A stretch of 8,491 bases of DNA, taken from positions 1 through 8,491 of the forward strand of contig VGKF01000025.1 in the NCBI GenBank assembly GCA_016867175.1, read 5' to 3'. Below are positions 1-5,391 of this stretch, piece by piece. Made by a program: the position numbers and the translations under genes. The first letter of the stretch is position 1. Each line of letters opens with the position of its first letter. The notes under the pieces were generated by a model, which searched no databases, had not been told where the DNA came from, and saw nothing but the letters and a program-made list of their open reading frames with translations. This DNA comes from Candidatus Omnitrophota bacterium. GTDB lineage: Bacteria; Omnitrophota; Gorgyraeia; Gygaellales; Profunditerraquicolaceae.

Positions 1-998
1 AGCGCGCTCTTAACCTTAGTATTCTCTTTGTGTCCTTCTAAGTCTACAAAAAAGTAGTAATCCCAGGCCTTCTTTTTAGAGGGCCGGGATTCAATCTTAG
101 TCAGATTAATCCTATGCTTTTTAAAAGGCATCAACATATCCTGCAACGCCCCTACTTTATCCTTGATAGAAAAGATTATAGAGGTCCTATCTGATCCGGT
201 TTTGGCTACTTCGCTTTTGCCGATGACCAGAAAACGGGTAATATTGTGCGGTGAATCCTCTATATCTTTGGTAATTACCTTTAGTCTATAGGCCCTGGCT
301 GCCAATAAAGAGGCAATACAGGCGCTTTTTTTCTCTCTGGCTGCCATCTGGGCTGCCTGGGTAGTGCTGAATACATCTATTTTTTCTGCATGAGGCAGGT
401 TCTCCTGAAGCCAGAGCCGGCATTGCCCGAAGACCTGGGGATTGGAATAAATCCTCTTTATCTTAAGCTTGGGGCAATTAGCCAGCAGGTTATGCGATAC
501 ATATAAAATCACCTGCGCGCAGATCTTAAGATCGGAATCCACTAACATATCCAGCGTGTGGCTGACTGCGCCCTCAATAGAGTTTTCTATCGGGACTACC
601 CCGTAATCAGCAGCATCCTTTTCTACCTCTGTGAATACTTCGGTAATACTATTGCAGGGAAGATATTCTACCTGCGATCCGAACCTCTTAATCGCAGCCA
701 GCTGGGTAAAAGTAGCCTGCGGCCCAAGATAGGCGACCTTCAGGGCCTTATTCAAAGAAAGGCTTGAAGACATAATCTCGCGGTATATCGCCTCAAGCGC
801 AACTGAATTGAGCGGGCCTTTATTAAAAAGTTTTATTTTCTTTAAAACCTCTCTTTCGCGGTCAGGCGAATAAATACCTAATCCGCTCTCAAGCTTCAGG
901 CTGCCAATCTCTGAGCTGATCTTTGCGCGGTTACTCAAAAGCCGCACTATTTTTTTATCGACATTGTCAATTTGTCTGCGTAGGTTCTTTAGCTTCAC
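1..998 (-). CDS. pheA: Bifunctional chorismate mutase / prephenate dehydratase (P-protein), C-terminus cut by the window edge
   Basis: This enzyme converts chorismate to prephenate and then to phenylpyruvate, the committed branch of phenylalanine synthesis in the cytoplasm. I translated 332 codons with no stop. Residues 1-80 are an AroQ-type chorismate mutase helix bundle (RRQIDNVDKKIVRLLSNR near residue 7). Residues about 87-260 are the prephenate dehydratase domain, with YLGPQATFTQ (90-99), GVVPIENSIEGAVSHTLD (133-150) and the catalytic TRF motif (T254-R255-F256). Residues about 272 onward are an ACT regulatory domain with the phenylalanine-binding ESRP motif (303-306), so feedback inhibition by phenylalanine is expected. 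The GTG start at 998-996 was chosen because AAGGAGGT lies 5 nt upstream and because the chorismate mutase domain begins there. The gene starts 32 nt inside the end of scpB. Roughly the last 20-40 residues lie outside the window. Confidence 0.95.
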   Translation of the reverse strand, partial: MKLKNLRRQIDNVDKKIVRLLSNRAKISSEIGSLKLESGLGIYSPDREREVLKKIKLFNKGPLNSVALEAIYREIMSSSLSLNKALKVAYLGPQATFTQLAAIKRFGSQVEYLPCNSITEVFTEVEKDAADYGVVPIENSIEGAVSHTLDMLVDSDLKICAQVILYVSHNLLANCPKLKIKRIYSNPQVFGQCRLWLQENLPHAEKIDVFSTTQAAQMAAREKKSACIASLLAARAYRLKVITKDIEDSPHNITRFLVIGKSEVAKTGSDRTSIIFSIKDKVGALQDMLMPFKKHRINLTKIESRPSKKKAWDYYFFVDLEGHKENTKVKSA

Positions 999-1539
999 TC
1001 TCTACCTCCTTTTGCTGGGCAAGAGTTGAAAAATTTTCTATCTTGGGCAGTTCCTCTAATGACTTTAAGCCAAAATATTCCAGGAACTGCCTGGTTGTCC
1101 CGTAGACCTTAGGCCTGCCGGGAGACTTCTTCCTGCCGGTTACCCGGATAAGGTCCTTATCCAGAAGGCTCTTCATTACCCCGTCGATATTCACATTACG
1201 CAGCGATTCTATATCCAGACGGGTAAGCGGCTGTTTATAGGCAATTATGGCCAGGGTCTCAAGCGCCGGCTTAGAAAGCCGCTCAACATTACGCTGCTTG
1301 TATAATTTTTTCAAGAAAGGAGCCAGGGCAGGCGCAGTAATCATCTGAAAGCCGCCGGCAATCTCGGTGATGCGCATGCCGCGGTTTGAGCTTTCGTATT
1401 CTCTATTAAGCTCCTCAAATATAGAGCGTATTTCATTAGCCTCCAGGCTACCCAGTACATTTTTAATCTGCTCGATGGATATAGGCCTGTCGCTTGAAAA
1501 AAGTAGCGCCTCTATTACTGCCCGGTTATTATCCTGCAT
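967..1539 (-). CDS. scpB: Segregation and condensation protein B
   Basis: ScpB is the kite subunit that, with the kleisin ScpA, completes the bacterial SMC condensin complex for chromosome organisation and segregation. The 190-residue product has the family's two winged-helix domains, roughly residues 1-78 and 85-165. Typical family stretches are visible: AVIEALLFSSDRPIS near the start, LSKPALETLAIIAYKQPLTR (about 88-107), and a GRKKSPGRPKVYGTT segment followed by FLEYFGLKSLEELP. The tail is acidic and probably disordered. The ATG start lies 5 nt after the ruvA stop; a modest AAGG site overlaps that stop region, suggesting coupling to ruvA. The end overlaps pheA by 32 nt. Neither scpA nor smc is visible in the window, so the usual scpA-scpB pairing is not seen on this side. 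Confidence 0.94.
   Translation of the reverse strand: MQDNNRAVIEALLFSSDRPISIEQIKNVLGSLEANEIRSIFEELNREYESSNRGMRITEIAGGFQMITAPALAPFLKKLYKQRNVERLSKPALETLAIIAYKQPLTRLDIESLRNVNIDGVMKSLLDKDLIRVTGRKKSPGRPKVYGTTRQFLEYFGLKSLEELPKIENFSTLAQQKEVESEAKEPTQTN
1004..1011 (-). promoter_or_regulatory. Strong Shine-Dalgarno site for pheA
   Basis: On the minus strand AAGGAGGT lies inside the scpB coding sequence, followed by AGAGA and then the GTG start. It fixes the pheA start and shows that pheA can be translated independently even though it overlaps scpB. Confidence 0.85.
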
Positions 1540-1544
1540 TATTC

Positions 1545-2171
1545 TTACCTTGACCTTTTCTGTTTATAGACTTCGTTAAGTAAATCTTCGGTATTTTCTA
1601 ACTTAGGAGACCTCTCCATTGCCTTCTTTATCATGCTCATCGCCTCTGACCTCTTGTATTCTAATTGCATAAGCACAGCAAGGGCCTCCTCTTCAATATC
1701 AGCACCTTGCGGCTTTGGTCTTTTTAACTCTTTATCCTGGATCAGCCCGAATTTACCGATCTTATTCTGCAGCTTGGCTACAATCTCTTTTGCCCTTTGC
1801 TCGCCGATACCGGGCAGGGACTTTAAAAATACGGTGTTCGCTTCATCTATTGCTTGAGCTATTAAAGAAATAGGCTGACTCAATGCCTTAAGCGCAGCCT
1901 TTGGCCCGATACCGGAGACAGTAATAAAGACTTCGAAGAATTCCTTCTCTATCTCGTTTAAGAAGCCGACCAGGATAGGCGTGCTTTTTGCCGGCTCAGA
2001 CTGCAAATAATGATAGGTAATAAGCTTGATCTGGCCCTTATCATCTATATTCTCATCCAGATGCTGCATAACTGCGCTGGGAATTAATACCTGGTATACT
2101 ATTCCTCCTACCTCAACCAAGAGGTGGTTTGAGCCCTTTTCAATAACTTTGCCGCAAATGCGAGCTATCAT
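1545..2171 (-). CDS. ruvA: Holliday junction branch migration complex subunit RuvA
   Basis: RuvA binds four-way DNA junctions as a tetramer and loads the RuvB motor for branch migration during recombinational repair. The 208-residue product has normal family length. Residues 1-62 form the OB-fold domain I. Residues about 70-145 form domain II, with two helix-hairpin-helix motifs at SGIGPK (86-91) and PGIGEQRA (120-127). After a charged linker, residues about 158-208 form the three-helix domain III that contacts RuvB. The start codon overlaps the ruvC stop in an ATGA arrangement with no good Shine-Dalgarno site, so translation is probably coupled to ruvC. ruvB does not follow; scpB does. A partner RuvB must be encoded elsewhere for the complex to work. 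Confidence 0.96.
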   Translation of the reverse strand: MIARICGKVIEKGSNHLLVEVGGIVYQVLIPSAVMQHLDENIDDKGQIKLITYHYLQSEPAKSTPILVGFLNEIEKEFFEVFITVSGIGPKAALKALSQPISLIAQAIDEANTVFLKSLPGIGEQRAKEIVAKLQNKIGKFGLIQDKELKRPKPQGADIEEEALAVLMQLEYKRSEAMSMIKKAMERSPKLENTEDLLNEVYKQKRSR

Positions 2172-2668
2172 TGACTTATCCCGGTTATCTTATCCAGATG
2201 CGCAATACGCTGGTGCGCAATAGCTAAAGCCAGGGCATCGGTCACATCCGTATACTTGGGTAATTTTTTTATATCCAGGGTCATAGCTACCATTTTTTGC
2301 ACCTGATACTTTCCTGCCAGTCCCTTTCCTACGATTGCCTTCTTGACCCTTGTCGCCGGATACTCAACCAAAGCTATCCTTGCCTCGGCAGCAGCAAGGC
2401 AAATCACTCCGCGCGCCTGGCCTAAGATATGCGCAGTAGTAGGATGCCGGTAGTGCGCATATAGTTTTTCAAGGACCATCACCCCGGGCCTGGTCTCTGA
2501 TATCAGCTGGGCGAGCGCCCTGTGTATTTTATTTAAACGCATAGATATATTCTGACTGGCAGAGGTAACCACAACCCCTGCTTCTACCAGGGAGATCTTA
2601 TTATTATTTGCGTCAATAACTCCGTATCCTGTAACAGAGAGCGCCGGGTCAACCCCCAATATCCTCAT
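2168..2668 (-). CDS. ruvC: Crossover junction endodeoxyribonuclease RuvC
   Basis: RuvC is the Holliday-junction resolvase that makes paired nicks at junctions held by RuvAB. The 166-residue product covers the whole RNase H-like fold. The four acidic metal-binding residues are all present: D7 in GVDPALSVTGYG, E67 in VLEKLY, and D141 and D144 in DVTDALALAI. The conserved GKGLAGKYQVQKMV segment (114-127) is intact. The ATG start sits 2 nt after the yebC stop without a recognisable Shine-Dalgarno site, so it likely depends on ribosomes terminating on yebC. It ends in a 4-nt overlap with ruvA. The order yebC-ruvC-ruvA is common in bacteria and supports the call. Confidence 0.97.
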   Translation of the reverse strand: MRILGVDPALSVTGYGVIDANNNKISLVEAGVVVTSASQNISMRLNKIHRALAQLISETRPGVMVLEKLYAHYRHPTTAHILGQARGVICLAAAEARIALVEYPATRVKKAIVGKGLAGKYQVQKMVAMTLDIKKLPKYTDVTDALALAIAHQRIAHLDKITGISQ

Positions 2669-2670
2669 TT

Positions 2671-3423
2671 TTAAGAATTAGCTATCTCTTCTAAGATCTC
2701 ATCCGGTATGTCAAAGTTAGCATAGACCTGCTGCACGTCATCATGCTCTTCCAGGGCATCTATTAAACCCAGGACCTGCTTAGCCTCATTGCCTACGACT
2801 TTTACTAAAGAAGAAGGCACCATGGTTAACTCTGCATCCTGCCATTTTATACCCTTGGCTTCGATAGCCTGCTTGACCTTTTCTAGGTCTTGCGGCGATG
2901 TGGTTATCTCGTAGTTTTTATCGTCGGATTTAAAATCTTCAGCGCCAGCATCTAAGGCAATAGACATCAACTCATCTTCTTTAGCCAGGCTCTTCTCTAT
3001 CATTATGTAGCCTTTCTTGGTAAACATCCAGCTCACAGAGCCTGCTCCGGCCATATTGCCGCCTCTTTTAGACATGATATTGCGGATCTCGGCGGTGCTG
3101 CGGTTTTTATTATCGGTAAGCGCCTCAATCAAAATAGCTACTCCTCCAGGCGCATAGGCCTCATACATGACCGCCTCATAAACTATGCCCGGCAATTCTC
3201 CTGTGCCGCGCTTTATCGCCATCTTAACGTTATCCGAGGGCATATTCGCCTCTTTAGCCCTGGCCATGACTGTGCGTAACCTTGAGTTGTTATCGATATT
3301 GCCGCCTCCCTCGCGGGCAGCCACGATAATCTCTTTAATGATCTTGGTGTAAGCGGAGCTTTTTTTGGCATCCGCTACCGCCTTCTTACCTTTATTTGTT
3401 TTCCATTTTGAATGACCGGACAT
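2671..3423 (-). CDS. yebC: YebC/TACO1 family protein
   Basis: Members of this family were first described as DNA-binding regulators. More recent work links them to translation, helping ribosomes past difficult stretches such as proline runs. The 250-residue length is typical. The start is unambiguous: the near-universal MSGHSKW N-terminus is followed by a Lys-rich segment, and AAGGAGG lies 5 nt upstream. Other family signatures are NSRLRTVMARAKEANMPSDN (46-65), GTGELPG, YEAYAPGGVAILIEALTDN and the GSVSWMF segment. The C-terminal half ends in an acidic helix. The gene begins only about 25 nt after the predicted 3' end of rnpB and runs into ruvC with a 2-nt gap. The family assignment is firm; the molecular role here is taken from homologues. 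Confidence 0.96.
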   Translation of the reverse strand: MSGHSKWKTNKGKKAVADAKKSSAYTKIIKEIIVAAREGGGNIDNNSRLRTVMARAKEANMPSDNVKMAIKRGTGELPGIVYEAVMYEAYAPGGVAILIEALTDNKNRSTAEIRNIMSKRGGNMAGAGSVSWMFTKKGYIMIEKSLAKEDELMSIALDAGAEDFKSDDKNYEITTSPQDLEKVKQAIEAKGIKWQDAELTMVPSSLVKVVGNEAKQVLGLIDALEEHDDVQQVYANFDIPDEILEEIANS

Positions 3424-3428
3424 TATAT

Positions 3429-3435
3429 CCTCCTT
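3429..3435 (-). promoter_or_regulatory. Consensus Shine-Dalgarno site for yebC
   Basis: AAGGAGG on the minus strand, 5 nt before the ATG. It lies in the 25-nt gap after rnpB, so once the RNase P RNA 3' end is processed the yebC mRNA would retain only a very short leader. Confidence 0.85.
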
Positions 3436-3448
3436 AAATTGTTAAATA

Positions 3449-3870
3449 GGGCAGACAGAATAAGCCGAGTTCTGTGTAGAGGCGATTATCCGTCTCTAGT
3501 GTGGCCATTCCTCTAAGCCTAGGCATTACTGCCTAGGTCAAGCAGCCTACCCGAGACTTCAGACGGGGAGGGCACCCCTGGTCCCTTATTTGGCCTTACT
3601 CCGCGTAGAGATTGCTCGTTTCACATCACAACCTTCGGTTGTGATGTGATCCCACAGGCGCTTGGCGCCTGGGGGATCTAGGAAATCACAACCGAAAGTT
3701 ATTTCTCGTCTCTGTAGCTCTGTCCCGCACAAAGCTTGCGGGAGCGCCTTGCGGCTGATCCTTCCTTGCTGCTTCGCAGCAAGGAGATGGGCGTTACCCA
3801 TTACGCTACCCTATGGAGCTCGGACTTTCCTCCCCGCGTATTAGACGGGGCGGCCACCTTCTGCCTGCCC
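3449..3870 (-). ncRNA. rnpB: RNase P RNA (catalytic RNA subunit), divergent specificity domain
   Basis: This RNA cleaves the 5' leader from precursor tRNAs with the RnpA protein. The ends are set by helix P1, a 12-bp pairing with one G-U between 3859-3870 and 3449-3460. P2 pairs 3852-3857 with 3501-3506. The universal 5' block GGAGGAAAGTCCGAGCTCCA (around 3815-3834), GGCCAAATAAGGGACC, GGGTAGGCTGCTTGA and the 3' block CAGAACTCGGCTTATTCTG are all present. P18 (3518-3537) is an 8-bp stem with a GUAA tetraloop, and P9 (3764-3784) is a perfect 9-bp stem with a GAA loop. The catalytic half is of type A appearance. The specificity half lacks the usual GGTAAGAG-type P13 loop and has unusual long hairpins between 3621 and 3705. 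Length is about 422 nt, with end uncertainty of a few nt. Confidence 0.95.
3621..3705 (-). repeat. Competing inverted repeats inside the rnpB specificity domain
   Basis: Three hairpins can form in tandem on the RNA. One is a bulged 8-bp stem (3682-3705). The second is a 13-bp stem with one mismatch and a 3-nt loop (3648-3678; arms CAGGCGC/GCGCCTG inside GATCCC/GGGATC). The third is a perfect 13-bp stem with a GAA loop (3621-3649). Alternatively 3685-3698 pairs with 3632-3645 over 14 bp with one G-U, enclosing the middle hairpin as one long P12-like arm. The 9-mer ATCACAACC occurs at both 3625-3633 and 3685-3693 (plus-strand reading), which is why the two folds exclude each other. Confidence 0.8.
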
Positions 3871-3889
3871 AATTATCAAAGTGAATCTC

Positions 3890-3907
3890 CGCGGGCAGAA
3901 GCCCGCG
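3890..3907 (-). other. GC-rich hairpin upstream of rnpB
   Basis: A perfect 7-bp stem CGCGGGC/GCCCGCG with a 4-nt loop lies about 20 nt upstream of the rnpB 5' end, in the gap after RNase H. No U-run follows on the minus strand, so it is not a convincing intrinsic terminator. It may instead mark or protect a processing point between the mRNA and the RNase P RNA. No clear rnpB promoter was found in the 87-nt gap; a GATAAT at 3877-3872 sits too close to the RNA start. Confidence 0.5.
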
Positions 3908-3957
3908 CTTCTCAAATAAAATACTTGAAGCGGTCTCATGAGGCCAGAGAAAGTAAA

Positions 3958-4368
3958 TCAATGTTTCTTTAGCGCTGTTTTTACTGCCTGATTCGCCAAT
4001 TTATCCGCGCCGCGGTTATTCTCGCGCTTGATATGCCTCACGGAAACCTGCTTAAAGCCGGACATAAGATGCATTGCCTGATTATAAAGCCCCAGGATAT
4101 TTTTATTCTTTACTTTGTATACCTTATTTAACTGATGGCAGAGCAACTCGCTATCGCTGTTGATCTTTATGCTTTCTGCCTTCAGTAATAGCCCTTCCTG
4201 CAGGCCAAATATCAATGCCGTATATTCGGCAATATTATTGGTAGCCCCTCCGATATAACTGGAGATATTCCTAATCACCTCTCCATCCCGGCAGATAACT
4301 ACCCCTATCCCGCTTGGCCCGGGGTTCCCCTTAGAGGCCCCGTCAACATAGACCTCAATCGTCTTCAT
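3958..4368 (-). CDS. rnhA: Ribonuclease H, type I (RNase HI-like family)
   Basis: This enzyme cuts the RNA strand of RNA-DNA hybrids, removing R-loops and primer remnants. The 136-residue product is a compact single domain. It has the expected strand order with YVDGASKGNPGPSGIG (7-22) at the front. The metal-binding set D9, E48 (NNIAEYTAL), D72 (INSDSELL) and D122 (NNRGADKLAN) is complete, as is the helper His in VRHIKRENNRGAD (H112). It is slightly shorter than the E. coli enzyme and lacks an obvious basic handle, resembling the short RNase HI-like proteins often found beside zinc-ribbon coiled-coil proteins. The start overlaps the upstream gene by 14 nt and has no Shine-Dalgarno site, indicating translational coupling. 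It is followed by a hairpin and rnpB. The gene symbol follows the family, not a tested orthology. Confidence 0.93.
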   Translation of the reverse strand: MKTIEVYVDGASKGNPGPSGIGVVICRDGEVIRNISSYIGGATNNIAEYTALIFGLQEGLLLKAESIKINSDSELLCHQLNKVYKVKNKNILGLYNQAMHLMSGFKQVSVRHIKRENNRGADKLANQAVKTALKKH

Positions 4369-5080
4369 TAATATATAAAATACGGTTACAGATCTCGCAG
4401 GTAATAACGCGCTCGTACATCTTTATCAGGTTTATCACCTGGGGCGGAACATACATATTGCAACCCAGGCAGGAATTATCCTTTACGCTGACTATCGCCA
4501 GGCCGTCGCGGTTAGCCAGTATCCTGTCATATTGGGCAAGTATCTTGGTATCGATGCTGGGAAAAACCTGCTGGCGTTGGCCGTCTAGTTGGGCAATGCG
4601 CTCATCCATCTCTTTTATCCTCTGTTCTACCTTGGCCTTTTGTTCATTGACTACCTTCTCTTCTTCCTGCAGCCTCTGCTTTTCTTTATCAATCTCGGCC
4701 TTGGCCTGATCAACCTGGTTAAATAACTCAAGGATCTTATCCTCTATTACAGAGCCATCGGCCTTTGCATCATTAATCTGCTGCAGCATCGCCTGGTATT
4801 CTTTATTTGTCTTAAGCTGGTAAAGCTGGGTCTGTAGCTTCTTAATAGCCTCCTCCTTGGAGGCCAGCTCTAATTCCTTATCTTTCCTCTGTTTCTGTAA
4901 ATCCAAGGAAGATTTTTCAAGGCCTGCGAGCTGCTGTTTTTTGGCTTCAAAGGCATCCTCAATCGCCTGCAGCTCTTTTGGCTTAGCCTCTTTTTCCGCT
5001 TTAAGAATATAGATTTCGGTATCTATAGCCTGCAAATTAATCAGGGTATGTAATTGTGATTTTAAGTCAAGCGTCGGCAT
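4355..5080 (-). CDS. Coiled-coil protein with C-terminal C4 zinc ribbon (DUF164 / zf-RING_7 family)
   Basis: The 241-residue product is almost entirely a long antiparallel coiled coil (about residues 8-175, rich in Lys, Glu, Gln and Leu), with the family's TNKEYQAMLQQI segment at 91-102. A four-cysteine zinc ribbon follows: C204 and C207 in CLGC, C228 and C231 in CEIC. The role here is unknown. Studied relatives in Helicobacter (HP0958/FlgZ) and Chlamydia (CT398/CdsZ) bind sigma54 and act in flagellar or secretion contexts, which need not apply. The ATG at 5080 was chosen because MPTLDLKSQL begins the family alignment and follows a weak AGAAAGA site. An earlier in-frame ATG at 5170 would run through the whole tRNA-Val gene and is rejected. 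The gene lies 22 nt after tRNA-Val and overlaps RNase H by 14 nt. Confidence 0.9.
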   Translation of the reverse strand: MPTLDLKSQLHTLINLQAIDTEIYILKAEKEAKPKELQAIEDAFEAKKQQLAGLEKSSLDLQKQRKDKELELASKEEAIKKLQTQLYQLKTNKEYQAMLQQINDAKADGSVIEDKILELFNQVDQAKAEIDKEKQRLQEEEKVVNEQKAKVEQRIKEMDERIAQLDGQRQQVFPSIDTKILAQYDRILANRDGLAIVSVKDNSCLGCNMYVPPQVINLIKMYERVITCEICNRILYINEDD

Positions 5081-5102
5081 ATATATCTTTCTGATATGAA
5101 TA

Positions 5103-5176
5103 TGGGCGATAGAGGATTCGGACCTCTGACCTCCACAATGTGAATGTGGCGCTCTAACCAACTGAGCCAATCGCCC
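5103..5176 (-). tRNA. tRNA-Val (anticodon CAC)
   Basis: A complete 74-nt cloverleaf. The acceptor GGGCGAT/ATCGCCC (5170-5176 with 5104-5110) has seven perfect pairs, with discriminator A at 5103. The D arm is GCTC/GAGC around a 9-nt loop. The anticodon stem CCACA/TGTGG holds loop TTCACAT, with CAC at 5142-5140. The T stem AGAGG/CCTCT is perfect. CCA is not encoded, so a CCA-adding enzyme is needed. The T loop reads TCCGAAT instead of TTCGAAT, so C occupies position 55 (window 5121) where U/pseudouridine is almost universal. The CAC anticodon reads GUG only, so another valine tRNA must exist elsewhere. Confidence 0.95.
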
Positions 5177-5184
5177 TATTCCTC

Positions 5185-5201
5185 TGGGCCCACAGGGATT
5201 C
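5185..5201 (-). pseudogene. Remnant of a tRNA 3' end, similar to the tRNA-Ile2 acceptor and T arm
   Basis: On the minus strand this reads GAATCCCTGTGGGCCCA. The tRNA-Ile2 gene ends GAATCCTGCTGGGCCCA. The two agree over the T-arm 3' side and the full acceptor 3' strand plus discriminator, apart from two single-base shifts. It lies 8 nt upstream of tRNA-Val, about 104 bp from the intact copy. It may be a decayed duplicate tRNA or an old attachment-site repeat; chance is possible because the match is short. Confidence 0.5.
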
Positions 5202-5275
5202 CCCCGCCGTTTCTCTTAATAGTCTCTGGCGGGGTCCCGCATCCATTCTTAATAATGCATGATGCGGGAGAACCC
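5196..5275 (-). other. Predicted three-way-junction RNA between the two tRNA genes
   Basis: In the minus-strand RNA, GGGUUC (5275-5270) pairs with GAAUCC (5201-5196) with one G-U. Immediately inside are a 9-bp hairpin (5269-5261 with 5243-5235) and a 7-bp hairpin (5234-5228 with 5208-5202). No unpaired base lies at any of the three junction strands. Both hairpin loops contain UAUUAAGA (5254-5247 and 5221-5214). The element fills most of the 112-nt inter-tRNA spacer. Function is unknown; it has no terminator U-run. Confidence 0.6.
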
Positions 5276-5288
5276 AATTCTCACAAAC

Positions 5289-5360
5289 TGGGCCCAGCAG
5301 GATTCGAACCTACGACCAAGAGATTATGAGTCTCCTGCTCTACCGCTGAGCTATGGGCCC
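5289..5360 (-). tRNA. tRNA with CAT anticodon, most likely tRNA-Ile2 (lysidine-modified)
   Basis: A complete 72-nt cloverleaf. The acceptor GGGCCCA/TGGGCCC (5354-5360 with 5290-5296) is perfect, with discriminator A at 5289. The anticodon stem GGAGA/TCTCT holds loop CTCATAA (CAT at 5328-5326). The T arm is GTAGG/CCTGC around TTCGAAT. CCA is not encoded. A CAT anticodon can mean initiator Met, elongator Met or Ile2. Initiator is excluded by the paired G1-C72 and the lack of three G-C pairs at the anticodon stem base. The AGAGCAGG..ACTCATAATC..TTGGTCG pattern and C4-G69/C5-G68 acceptor pairs closely match bacterial Ile2 tRNAs, which TilS modifies so that they read AUA. Elongator Met remains a lesser possibility. 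Confidence 0.9.
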
Positions 5361-5365
5361 GATAA

Positions 5366-5391
5366 TCTGCTAAAATTTTTATATTAGCAGA
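5366..5391. repeat. 8-bp perfect inverted repeat over the tRNA promoter -10 region
   Basis: TCTGCTAA (5366-5373) and TTAGCAGA (5384-5391) are perfect inverted repeats separated by an AT-rich 10-nt spacer that contains most of the -10 element. No U-run follows on the minus strand, so it is not a typical rpoD terminator. It may be an operator-like site or coincidental. Confidence 0.4.

Noticed and set aside
558..767. Short plus-strand open frame opposite pheA
   Set aside because: It is a shadow of the dehydratase domain, with no ribosome site.
3890..3907. Intrinsic terminator between RNase H and rnpB
   Set aside because: The stem is strong but only scattered T residues follow on the minus strand, with no run of U.
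3930..3945. Small palindrome around CTCATGAG after RNase H
   Set aside because: The loop would be too short and flanking pairs are interrupted; it is likely chance.
3586..3972. Open frames on both strands across the RNase P RNA gene
   Set aside because: They lie over the conserved RNA helices, have low-complexity peptides rich in Arg, Ser and Pro, and resemble no protein family.
5202..5269. Tandem intrinsic terminators between the tRNA genes
   Set aside because: Neither hairpin is followed by a U-run in the transcribed direction, and tRNA-Val follows immediately.
5326..5328. Initiator tRNA-fMet for the CAT-anticodon tRNA
   Set aside because: The acceptor has a paired G1-C72 and the anticodon stem lacks the three consecutive G-C pairs of initiators.
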